In this document: positions 10,138 to 20,963 of the stretch, piece by piece
How positions within the stretch are numbered: the first letter of the stretch is position 1
How the letters are laid out: every line of letters begins with the position of its first letter
Origin: Fusarium oxysporum f. sp. lycopersici 4287
Taxonomy: Eukaryota; Ascomycota; Sordariomycetes; Hypocreales; Nectriaceae
DNA: 64,000 nt
Assembly (NCBI RefSeq): GCF_000149955.1
Contig: NC_030996.1
Location: forward strand, 2,271,301 to 2,335,300
Direction of reading: 5' to 3'
The notes under the pieces: generated by a model
Told to the model about the DNA's origin: nothing
What the model saw: only the letters and a program-made list of their open reading frames with translations
The model's database searches: none
Made by a program: the position numbers and the translations under genes

Positions 10138-11315
10138 CTAGTTTGTGTTCAAGCTGCTCCTGTCTTGCGACATCATTCTTGTAACATCCTGCGGGAAATT
10201 GTGGGAGGGAGTAATTGGTGGGCTAGTGCCGTGACTCTGACCGGAGCTGCTAGCTATTGGACTCATAGGCTTGTACACCCAGTAACCCGGGGCCGTACTA
10301 TTCGGCGAGTCGACCCCAGCTTCAACCACAGGTAGTGTTCCGTTCAGGTTGCTGGGCATGGCGTTGTTGCTGAAGGCTTTGTGATATGCCTCGTTGAAGC
10401 CACCACGTCTGCCACAGAGGTAGATAACGCAAATTATAAGAAGAAGGACAGCCACGCTACCGATTACAATGCCAGCAATTGCGCCGCCGCTGAGGCTGTT
10501 CCCATTAGCGGGGTGGTAAGATGAACTGCCGGTTTGGCCTGAGGTGGTCGGTTCGGGTATTGCAGATTTTGTCGGTTCGGATATTGCAGATGTAGTCGAG
10601 GTGTTGGGGCCTTCTTCCTTTGGGAAAGGTTCGCCGGGCCTTAGTTGGTAATCAACATTATCTGCCTTTTTAAGCCAGTCTTTCAAGGTCTCATTCTTCA
10701 ACTACACATATTGTCAACAGGTCGGCCGTATGACAATCTTTAGTCAGGCTCACGGGATTGACAACGCCCATCATATGGTACTTGACACAGGATCCAGGAG
10801 CACCGCAGTAATAAAAGATGGGTTCAGTATTATTGACTCTTACCCGGAATCGGGGAGCCTGGCAGAATTAGTACTGCTATTTTAGAGTATTAGACAGCTT
10901 AGCCACTTACATCATTGGTTATAGCCTTGACGGGCTGGAGGCCACTTGAGAAGCCTGTCCTATCTACATCAACGTACTCGTATGGGATGCATGGGTTATC
11001 AAAGTCTCCTCGAATTACCCAGTGCGCGTCGGGATAGAAACGATATTCGAGTATATCTCCGACATCCGCTTTAATATCATTAGGAGTAAACTTATGCCCA
11101 GCCTATACCATAGGTTAGTGCAGGCTAAGAACTTGATATAAGAATTAACTAACTGCACCAACATTAATCGTATGTGTCGTAATCGTCGTTGTAGTAGCAG
11201 TATTTGTCGTCGATGAGGGGGCCTCGGTCATGTCTGGTTCCACGGTCTCAGGGGCCTTCTGGGCCCAAGATCCCACGAGGATGAAAGATAGTCCCAGAAA
11301 CTGCTTTGGCAACAT
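10138..11315 (-). CDS. Membrane-anchored extracellular cupredoxin (Ser/Thr-rich), 340 aa
   Basis: Minus-strand exons are 11154..11315, 10911..11102, 10754..10858 and 10138..10701; all three introns are about 50 nt with GT-AG ends and keep the frame. Residues 1-20 form a signal peptide (MLPKQFLGLSFILVGSWAQ). A cupredoxin domain spans about 48-153, with FTPNDIKADVGDILEYRFYP, His81, Cys136, Cys142 and a YHMMGVVNP ending. This matches fungal 'extracellular serine-rich' cupredoxins, where the copper site is often incomplete. A Ser/Thr/Pro-rich linker follows, then one membrane helix (about 225-249) and a 90-residue cytoplasmic tail. It is likely at the plasma membrane or wall. Tyrosinase and cupredoxin relics flank it. 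Confidence 0.88.
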
Positions 11316-13881
11316 GGTCACAGGCTCTCGCCGTTCTGATATAACACAGTTTTCATACACAAAGAAGCGATACTTGTTTAAGTGGTCAAAGAGGAGAAAG
11401 AGTCGAGGTGAGGGAGAATATGCGAGATCTGAGTTACGGGTTAATGATAGAAACAGGCCGCGGGAAGTAGGGGATCTGAAGAGAGGAAAGCGTCCAAGAT
11501 AACTGTCACCAGGCAGATCTGACGCTTGGCGGCTGAGAAGAAACATGCTACGGCTGGTTATGTGGTACTTGTGTACATACTGGGAACTAATACCTGTGCG
11601 GGCAGCGCGGTGCTGAAGATGCTTGCGGCGAGACGGGCATCACCGTCAAGTGACAGCTGGCAACATGCAGCAAACTTCTGCTGGCTGCAAAAAGTTTAAA
11701 TGTGATCTTACCAGCTGGCTTCCCTCACGGGAAGCATCGAACCTTTGGCAGGGTGGACATTTATTGAGGAAAGCCATCAGAAATGTCAGGTTACAGAGTC
11801 GATGTAACGATGAGTGACGTATAGAAACGAAGCATTATGACTCTGGTCTAATGTGGCTACGAAATGTCTCTAACAAAGAGGCTTAGAGGCGTGTTCTGGA
11901 TCCAAGAAATAAAGAGCCACAATCACTCCTGGCTTCGAAAAGAGTCGTAATGGCCATTCTGGCCAATAACATGAGCCAAAAAGATGAAAACGTCGGCCTC
12001 AGGCAATGCTTCTTGAACCTTCATGGGCCCTTGATTTCCTTGACTAACATTCGCTGGTTCATACCAGTGTGTAGAAGCGAATATTACTGAAATCCACAGG
12101 TTGAGATGATGGTGTATTGCGTTGAGATGCAGAGATGATTAGGGGCAACTCGTCCACAGCTGTTCTAGATAGAATTGTGCCTTATAATTGAATTTATTGC
12201 TATCTAAACAATCTTAATCGAATTTAATGGGGATATGCGGTTGCTTATTAAACAGGTCAATAGGAAGGCCTATGATCCTTTAAAGTAGAAAAAAAGGGTG
12301 CAACATGTGCCTACTGTATTCGCAAACCGGCATACCACATTGGCAGGCTGATAAGGCAAGCTGGGAGTTAATTCTCCTTCGGAACTTCCCCTGTAGCCAC
12401 CGCACTCCATGAACCTGCAATATAGTAACCAACACGTCATTATGCACCACCCTACGTTGCGAACTCTTTTTGTCTCTGTGCTGATTTAGTGTTAGAGTTT
12501 GCTTATCTAGCTTGCTTACTGGCACTGTAACTAACCACCATGGCAGCATCGACGTTTGTGAGGGGGGCAGATGTGCTGTCGATATGGTTGTCGCTTCCTC
12601 TAGAGGTCGTTCTGCGGATGGCATATTTGCTATGATGGAGAGAGATCGAGATTAGCGGGGCCACATCTCGCAGTAGCAGAGACTGGCAGTGTTGTGTCAG
12701 CTTGCAGGATGTCTGCTTTACTACCTTAGTATCCTAGTGTAGTTAGACGCTGCCAAGCCATGGCGTTATAGTTTCGATAATCACATGCAGCCTCCCACTA
12801 AACCTAGAATAACATTACATACTGCCGTCTTGATTGTAATGGTTGCTGCACAGACCTAATTTGCATGGATGGTGTGTAACTAATGAAATTAAATGCAGAC
12901 TTGATTTTGCTTATTGAAATACTAACAGAGCTGGCTGCAACTATCTGGCAAAAGCGCATCGCTACACCTACGACACTACATACTGTACGAGGCTTATTAG
13001 CTTGCAGCCTCAGCGGTTAGTCATTATTAGCATTTATTGGTTAGATATGGCCGTTTGAATGCTTTCTCACGGAGGGCAATTAGCGTCTGCTTCCTGATGA
13101 CTCCAATCGAACAACCCCAGAGTGACGCAAATGCGAGTGCGTCAAGTACACAGTTTATATCCATAGTAAGCTAATGACCAAAAGCTTTGTGTTTCTGATC
13201 CCCAGGCAAGGGATCGATTGGCCACTTGAAGTCCTTCACAGTACGTAACATTCGAAGTCACCCTTCACCCTGCCACCCCAAGCATGTACCGAATAAAGCA
13301 AGCCGTTCAAGCTAGCAGCGAAGATTTACTCAACGAAAGGGGCTCGGACAATGACGGAGACAATGGCATAGTGAAGGTTACAGTATGATTTTAACTATTG
13401 GATGGCGATTAGCGAGGCGAAGTACTACACATGATCGGGTAGGTTTAGAGGTACGTATGGACCCAGGCATGTGAAATGTGTTAAAACGATGCAGTCTAGA
13501 AAAAGAGGCTTTTTGAGCCTCAAGCCACCCTTGCAATAGTGTAGATCCGGCTGGCGTCCGGTCACTGGACCAAGGCTTTCATAGCTGCTCAGCTCCTGGG
13601 ACAGAGCTGACTCCAAGGCCAATCAGCCCAATCAATGTGAGCCTAGCCCTATACCGGCGATGTAACCCAGGCTGTGAGGGCTGTCCGCCTGCTGATCGTG
13701 CTCGTGCTCGTACAAGCGGCTTTCGGAAACAGTGTTCAAGATAATAGTGAGAAAACACGGCAAAGGACGACGGGCAAGAATTGGGACGTGGCCTGGTCAT
13801 TAAATCCAAGCGCCGCCTTTCCACGTCTATCTCAGTTCTCAACTTCAATGCTCGATTGACCTTGATTCGTTTCCATCAAAC
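11316..13881. other. Long intergenic region, no supported gene
   Basis: About 2.5 kb. Several 60-110 aa frames lie on both strands (for example 12280-12624 and 13425-13859) and overlap each other antisense. None has domains, splice-joined continuation or a convincing start. Confidence 0.4.
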
Positions 13882-14091
13882 ATGCACTCTAATATTCTCA
13901 TTATTGGCACCTTGGCCATGCTTGCCGCCGCGGCATCCGCTATAACCCACAAAGTCGAGGTTGGCAAGAGGGGGAATTGGGATTCGCTCATAGTAACATC
14001 ACAGCAGACGAGGGAGATATCGTCGAGTTCTATTTTGATACAATGTATAGTGTTGTTGCCGGCGATTAAATTTCTACGTGGAATTTTATAG
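13882..14091 (+). pseudogene. Cupredoxin N-terminal relic, frameshifted and truncated
   Basis: The frame opens with a good signal peptide (MHSNILIIGTLAMLAAAASA) followed by THKVEVGKRGN, the usual start of secreted fungal cupredoxins. Immediately after, the coding frame moves by one base: the expected NITADEGDIVEFYFDTMYSV segment is read in a different frame, from about 13985 to 14068. It then meets TAA and AT-rich DNA. So a one-base indel and loss of the 3' two thirds are visible. It is a relative of the intact cupredoxin at 10138-11315. Confidence 0.75.
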
Positions 14092-14300
14092 TATTAGTAA
14101 GATATAAGTAATATAATAATTAATATAAGTATTTACTAATATCAAGTATTTTAAGTAATATAATAATTATTATTTTAGTTTTATAGTTAAGTAGTACCTT
14201 TTAATGGTTTCTTATTTACTAAGAAATAAATTATTTAGTCTAGTAGTAATAACAGTATTCTTAACACCTTATCATACTTATATAACTATCTTAAGAAAGT
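14092..14300. other. AT-rich island
   Basis: A run dominated by TAATA/ATTAT words truncates the cupredoxin relic. The abrupt base change looks like a heavily RIP-mutated repeat fragment, but no element is recognisable. Confidence 0.5.
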
Positions 14301-15460
14301 ATTTTGCGTTCTCGGAGGCGAAATTCTTATCTGTTGGTGTGAAGAGGGTGAGTTATTGATCTAATAACGCGGGATGTAGTTTCATGTGGCAGCGTGATGT
14401 TCATAGTCAATGCGTCGAACAACTCACCATCATAGTTCACCAACAAGCAAGAAGAAATCACCTTGGTCTCTAATGAAAGCCTGAGATAGGCAGGCGTGAC
14501 AGAATGTTGTTTGCATTCCTATGGGCTCTTGTGTCAAGCAGGGAAACTTTCCACGAACCCGTTGGGTGCGGCCTGGAGGCACTTCTCGAGGACATGGCCA
14601 TGACTTTGAACCGCCAGCTGTAGACATCATCTCATTCTCGTCCGCTTACTCCTCCTCTTTATAGTCCGAGACTTGTGTCCCGGTGTTGACGCGGGCTGCA
14701 AGGCGTTTACTGAAGCTGGTGCAGCTGTTGGTCGGACCTTTGTGCACATGGTCCTCAAGATGTGAGAAATGACGATTGAGGCCTATTCCTTCCAATAGTA
14801 CGTGTCTCTTTACTTCAGGCATACCCTCGAGGGTCCTCTAATTTAAGCATTACGACAAGAGGCCCAAGGGAGAGCGCCGATAGAGGCGCAGACAAATTTT
14901 CCACAAAGTTAAGCGAGAAGAGATGAAGAGAGCTTGCTTTTCAGGCGAGATCTGAATATCGGCGACAGGCTCGGCGGCGGAGGGGAAGGGGAAGAGGCCA
15001 TGATGGAGGATGAGAGAAATAACGACTTGGAGTTTGTATGTATTGGAGGATGATGAGGAAGGAGAGAGAATCGCCAAGTCTTGGTTGGGTAGCTTCAGTT
15101 GAACGTTTGTTGAACGGAGCAGGTAACATCACAAAAGATATGGATTATGTTTGGCACCTTGGACATCGAGCATGCGTAACAAGTGAAGATGGTTTGAAGA
15201 AATTAGTGAGACCCTTGAGCGGCATAAAATCAGTTTTCCAGTGCCAGTGCCAGACGCTTTTAATAATATTCTCACCAGTGAATAATAGAACTCCAATGGA
15301 TGATACAGGTGGGTTGGTCCATGAATGTGGTGGGATGGGTTGCAATATGGGTCACGATAAATTCTACTTAATTGGAAACACTCGCAAATCAAAACTCTTC
15401 TATCCCAACACAAACTTGATCAAGATATCATTACATGTCGGCCAAGTCTATACTCCGAAC
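14301..15460. other. Intergenic, 3' side of MFS gene
   Basis: Small frames on both strands between 14430 and 15413 overlap each other antisense. None shows domains or splice continuity. Confidence 0.35.
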
Positions 15461-16952
15461 CTACTCCTGGTGCAACGTCGGATTGTCATTCTCCTTGGGC
15501 ATGGGCACGAACAACCAGGAAATGGCTGTAGCGACCAAAAGCGCACAAAGAACAGGCTGCAAAACCTTGACGCCGGCGCTGGATGCCACGAGACCAGTTA
15601 TGATTGGGAACACACAACCTCCGAGCTGTGCGCAGACAAACACAAACGCCAGGGCCGTGGACTTGATGCGATCATTGAAGAGCTTGGAAGCGACCGAGAC
15701 GCCCTGATCTTGTCAGCTTGATCTACCGTACAATGGAGTGACTCACTGTAGCAAAGTATGGACCCGTGAAGAAACCTAAAAAGCTGATGGCGATGGAAGC
15801 AGCAATGATATTTGGAACCCTGAAATCGTTAACAATGTCCAGCCACGCATGACTCGAGGTCGGGTGACGTACAGCCAGAACAGCAACTGAAGGCCGATGC
15901 TGATAATTGTAAAACTGAAAATCATCTTGCGAACCCCAAAGCGATGTATGGGCTCAGCCAGCAGCATTCGTCCAAGTAGTGATCCTCCATTAAAGCCAGC
16001 AGATACAAAACCCATCTGGTTGATATCGCCGTCGCGAACAACGATGAGATACTCAACAACCCATCCACCGGCTGTGAGGACGGCGCCAAGGTAAAAAAAG
16101 AAGAACAAGCTAATAAGTAAGAAACCCTTGTTCTTAAATGTGTCTTTTATTAAAGAGAATGCGTCTTCGTTCCTTGAAGCCGGTAACTCATCAGCCTCGA
16201 GAGTCCGCTCAGTAAGTGGCCGCTTTCTCTTGAGTCTCAGAGTATCCCAGAATGCATAAAAGACAAAGGCGACGTTAAGAACACCAATTGCAAGAGGAAA
16301 CGTATAGAATAGAAACCATTTCGGAGTGCCTGCGGCTACGGCAGTAGCGACAAAGGGCCCCACGAGACAACCCGCCATGTACATGGAGTGAATAAAGGCC
16401 AGCCATCGATGTGATGCCTTTGTTCCAGCAACATACGTGTTTCCGTGCGTATCTTGGTACGCTTGGCCGAGACTACTAATAAAAAAGGCCACGGTAAAGA
16501 GGGCAAATGGCGGCTTCCAAGATCGCAGAACGTGTGCAATAACTTGCAGAATAGCTCCGAGGGCGAGCATGGAGCCAAGGTCAAAGACTTGGCAAAGATG
16601 AGTGTTAGAAAATGCGGCAATAAACCATCCCATAAAGTTTGCGCCGTAACTAGGAGGACGGTTAGGTTGGGAACTGAACACGTTGAGCTTTAACTCACAC
16701 TGATGAGACAATGGCCGTGGTGACGCGATAATCTCGGATGATGTGAGGAATCAGGGCTCCGATACTTCCATCGTTGATTCCGGCGACAAAGAAGGAGAAG
16801 CCTGCACTCAAGAGCTTGAGTAGTTCTGCGGTATCGGGCTTGTTGGATGAAGGCGGTGGCTCAGTGTCGTCGAGCGAATTGCTTGGGGCATTTTTTTGGT
16901 CGCGAAGCTCGATCGCCTCGGTGCTTGTCTCGGTCTGCGTAATGGTCGCCAT
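15461..16952 (-). CDS. MFS transporter, fucose permease (FucP/BSC6)-like, 448 aa
   Basis: Minus-strand exons are 16699..16952, 15873..16649, 15747..15819 and 15461..15703. Introns of 49, 53 and 43 nt keep the frame. A short polar N-terminus leads into SAGFSFFVAGINDGSIGALI, the hallmark of FucP-like transporters (FxxxGxxDxxxGxLxP). About 11-12 hydrophobic helices follow, with a basic central loop around LKRKRPLTERTLEADELP and a second repeat ending in FVPMPK. It is probably a plasma-membrane sugar or small-solute symporter. The substrate is not readable. The last intron (43 nt) is the least certain join. It lies next to a dead sugar transporter. Confidence 0.88.
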
Positions 16953-18212
16953 TGTCGCGATTGTCGGTACACTACGAGGGTTGAAAAGAAAGGTTCAAGT
17001 TGGGTCGCCAGGTGGAGGTCCAATTCATTTTTTTCGTTTGGGGGAAAAATCGGTTGCCCATCAAGTCCGGGGCCCCAACAATACAGATCATGGCCGTACC
17101 ACCAAATCCACTTCACATGACGTAAAATTCGTATAGGCAATGCCAAGTCGAGGAGGGGCTAGGTAGTAAATTTATGCTAATATTATAAAACTTTCCAATT
17201 ATTACCTCACTTTAGTACTGCTGTATGTATTTTAAGCTCTGGAGCGCTTAATGCGTAGTACTTCTGTGGAGCTCTCCGGCCATATCGGGCCGGCATGGCT
17301 AAATAGCGGCAGTTTTACAGAGGTCGCTTTTAAAAGTGCTTGCCTGCATAGTTAATTTTTAGCAGATTTTAAATATTATGTTCTAATTGCTACTCTAATT
17401 TAAGATAAGACATTCATCGTACTGCCAACCCTATCCCTACTTGTATTACTAATCGTTAGTTTAAGGATATGGAGCATGCTATTTACATGAGTCGAGTTGA
17501 ATGAGATAATAATGTACAAGCTCACCAATCTCGCCAATCCGACCCCGCATGCTCAGATTCTCCCCGGATTTGTTCCCGGATTTCCCGCGATGCTTTCTGG
17601 ATCTACCCCGGTTTGATAAGAGTGGCGCTTTTCTGAGAGTGTTTTTCTGATAGTGTCGACGCCGCTCTCCGTCGCTTGGGGTTTTGCGGGGTCTCTCCTC
17701 CGTGTTGCCTCGCCTTGACGTTGGCTAAGGTTCCATTCACTCCACGCTTGCGAACACAGCCGCGCGTTTGAGGCGACGCAAAAGCCCCTTATGACTCCAA
17801 GCGTCCATGGGAATGAAGGGGATCCTCGCCAGATATAGTTATTTACCCTGTCGATCTGGCCTTCCTCGTATGATGATGCTGGGTCATCTACCGGAATTGG
17901 TTGCCGGGGATATACCGACTTCCCCTGAACCCGGTTGCAGCTTCGCCCGGCGGGTCAGGATTTACTGTGCACAAGGATATCGCATGATCTTGTGAAGGGC
18001 AAAGGAAGTTGACATAGCCATATAATCAAGATTCATTTGCAAACAGTACATCGTCGACTGCTGGATAGGCTGGGGAAGCTAGGTTCCCCTTCCTACTAAG
18101 CCTTGCACACTTGCATAGTAGCTCCAGTTCAAATGTTCACCTACTCCCCATAGCTGCGGCTCTTGTGAGCGGCAGCTGTATCCAATTGCAATCGAGCTTC
18201 ATGCAATCCCAT
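16953..18212. other. Intergenic upstream of FucP-like gene
   Basis: No gene is seen. 17530-17640 is rich in CCGGAT/CCCGG words (CCCCGGATTTG, CCCGGATTTCCCG), possible binding sites for zinc-cluster regulators, but no transcript start nearby makes use of them obvious. Confidence 0.35.
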
Positions 18213-19944
18213 TTATCCGCTCTTGTGATCCACCTCCACGGACATAACCTTGGCCTTGCCCTCCAAGTGCTGCGTATCAGCATCTTCTCTATCGAAGATG
18301 TATGCTATCTGCTCGAGGGTACGGCCTCGAGTCTCAGGGTAGAAGAAGTAGGCGATCACGAGGAATGCAGTGAGAAAGACGATGTAGGTGAAGTAGTACT
18401 TCCAATCGATACTCCCAAGTGCGATCAGGTTAACAAACATGTTAAAAATGCCAGCCAGAATACCTGAGGACCACATGACGCTGAAACCTCGGGATTGGAG
18501 CTGATACTGCCAGATCTGAATGGGATATGCGATGACTAGTGGTGTCCTAAAATAATCCGTCTTAGCTGAGCACTGCGCACCATTTAGACGTACGTTAGTG
18601 ACTTACAGTGCAATATCGTAACCCGCGAAAAAGACAAAAAGGAGAGGAATGACAGCGACGCCCACAACAGAGTTTCCTGTGTTTGCGAAAGAGCCCGATA
18701 ATCCAGTAATGACGATATAGCTAGCCAACATAGTTGCGGCAGACGTGAGGAACAAAGGTCATCGGCAGAGCTTCTCGACGCATGCTGCCGCTGCGACAGC
18801 CTAGATAAGGTTCTAAACCTGTAGGCATGCAGAGATGAGCGTTTGGTGAGTAACGCTGGTGATACTAACAGTCTGAAGGACAAGAGCAAGGTAGTATGAG
18901 ACAACGCTGTTACCACTCTACTGACTGAATACTCCCGGAGAAACCGAGATAAGTAGTCTCTATCTGTTGCCCTTGGTCTTGAGTATGTCTGCGTAGCTAG
19001 CACTGGCATGGGCCTCCTGCTCGGCCTTGATGGTGTTTGTAATCTCCTCAGTCTCGAATTGGACTAGAGGCGAGTTGATATCTCCACCAGCATGGTGCTT
19101 CGCGATGACCTGAGCTGCCTCTTCGTTGCGATCTACGGACGCAAGCCATCGAGGAGATTCAGGCGCAATGAAGAAACCAGGGAAAGCCAAAGCAGGAAGC
19201 AGGATCTGCACCAGTGATGGAAGACGCCAGTCCCAGGAGCTGCCATAGTTCCTAGTTCCGAATGTTACCCATGCCGAGATGATACTGCCAAGGTAGAAGC
19301 CGCACTGGAAGCAAGCGGAAGCGATGGCTCGGTGGGTGGGATAGGCGATTTCGTTAATGAGCAGGGGCGCACCACTGGTGTACCGAGCGGCGATGAAGGC
19401 TGCTGGGTTATGTGCTGCCGTCTGTAGAACGGTGCCAGAAACGAGAAAGACGTAGCCGATGTAAAGTCCTGGCTTGCGACCGTACTTGTTCGAAGTCCAG
19501 GCGGCGAGGAAGAAGGAAAAACCGTTCATGAACCAGTAAATGGCGTTGATGAATCCAAGCCAAGCACCCTGTGGCATGTTCATGAAATGGTTCCACTTGG
19601 GAAGCGCTTGGAGACTGTTCATCAAAGAACCATCGTATCCGTTGGCGGATGCTGATGAGACTATGTTAGCCTCGTCAATTATGCGAGGAGAGACTGTCAC
19701 GGGACTTACAGAACATGACCAGGGAGAGAATAATGAAGTTGAGCCTCAATAGATGACCCTGCTTGTACCAAGGCTTTCCATCTGAAGGTAACACCGACGC
19801 CAGCGTGTCAGCGACGGTGTCTGCCTTCTTGACTGGAGCTTCGCTGGCACTCACGATATTCAGGTATAGACAATTGATGAACAAGCGAGGCCTCGTGTCT
19901 CTTGCAAGGTTTCTGTGCAGATGTTTGAGCAATGGTATTCTCAT
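18213..19944 (-). pseudogene. Sugar (lactose-permease-like) MFS transporter with five in-frame stops
   Basis: Reading the minus strand, exon 1 (to about 19709) ends in LLRLNFIILSLVMF. Exon 2 from about 19660 carries the first six helices with NKYGRKPG and PESPRWL, both diagnostic of the sugar-porter family. The same frame continues after a TAG at 18962-18960 through recognisable helices 7-10, interrupted by TAG at 18920, 18815 and 18803 and TGA at 18761. It then joins, via an intron near 18602-18548, a final exon (to 18213) with YFFYPETRGRTLEQI. Three TAG codons replace family-conserved Trp codons. The rest of the frame is intact, so the gene died recently. The start codon is uncertain. Confidence 0.88.
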
Positions 19945-20963
19945 GGGTTTGGTTTCAACTTTATAGGCAGTCGCATCTCGTTCCCCAACTCAACTTAGGA
20001 GCTGAAAGGTTGGGGTCTAACCTTATCTGGTGGTGTCAACATCTGGGGTCGGGGCGACCTAGCGTCTGATTCGAAATAAGAACCATTCTGGGGTTTCTCC
20101 AGACCTGGTGATACCTAGTGATGCCGGCTAGGTCGGCCAGCATGGGCCCGATGGGTTTTGACGAAAGCACTGACAGGGCCTAGAAGGCCTCTAGCGAGGT
20201 TGGTAGTTAGTTGTGCGGTGAATTGGCGGAGAAATATACGTAGCCGTTTAGGTGGCGGAGGCAATATGGCGGAGGCGGAGAATTGCCAGAACTAGTAAGT
20301 CCCAGACGCAGGTCCAGGCTTGGTAGAAGATCAGGACCGATTGGCTATCATTTGAATTTAGAGTGGCCTATAACAATGATAAGCTAAAGCTAACATGAGG
20401 GCAACTAATTCTCGGCCCTACTGAATATCTGCAAATAACACTTCTGATGCACATCTCTTCCTAGGAATCCGGGCGCGTAATCACATTGTGACAACCTGGT
20501 GGTTCCGTCAGAAGGCAAGGGCAACTCCCAAGCAGCTATACCCGAGCTTGCTCGATCGCTTGCGTCGGCGTCACAATGTCATGAAGTAGTTAGTAACGAA
20601 ACAAGCAACAAAATGGCCAGAGGACTATATAGCGATTTTGAATAGCTTGCTCTGATTTGTTAGTAATGTCTCTACAATTTGATTCCAGTGTCGAGCTACC
20701 ACAATGATCCTGAACTCTCCGAAATGCCAATCCCATTTAAATCCTCCGTTGCAGCCCAGCCGTACATTGTATTTGCCCTCAAATTCCTTTCCACGAAATC
20801 CTTCGACACACTCTCAACAACATCTCCTCTGCTGAACCAAGACACCGTATTACGCCGGGGCGATTAGTGAGTGGGCGTCCCTTTTCCTCTAACAGACTGA
20901 GTGGGTCTTGCCCGTCTTGCCCTGGAGAGAATGTGTCTCGTTCTATTCTGTGTTAGCGGTACC
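19945..20963. other. Intergenic upstream of dead sugar transporter
   Basis: Apart from the GGCGGAG cluster at 20225-20280, nothing recognisable is present. A short plus-strand frame at 20679-20867 is not convincing. Confidence 0.35.
20225..20280 (+). promoter_or_regulatory. Cluster of four GGCGGAG words
   Basis: GGCGGAG occurs at 20225, 20254, 20268 and 20274, the last two overlapping by one base. The cluster lies about 300 bp upstream of the sugar-transporter pseudogene. CGG-containing repeats are typical Zn2Cys6 binding sites. The role is inferred. Confidence 0.35.

Noticed and set aside
13579..13859. Overlapping ~90-aa frames on both strands before the cupredoxin relic
   Set aside because: They oppose each other with no homology, splice continuity or start context.
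15038..15721. 227-aa plus-strand frame
   Set aside because: Antisense to the last exon of the FucP-like transporter; no domain, and the minus strand gives a spliced, conserved product.
18584..19009. 141-aa minus-strand frame inside the dead sugar transporter
   Set aside because: It is the neighbouring frame of the RIP-marked exon; the transporter helices lie in the stop-bearing frame.
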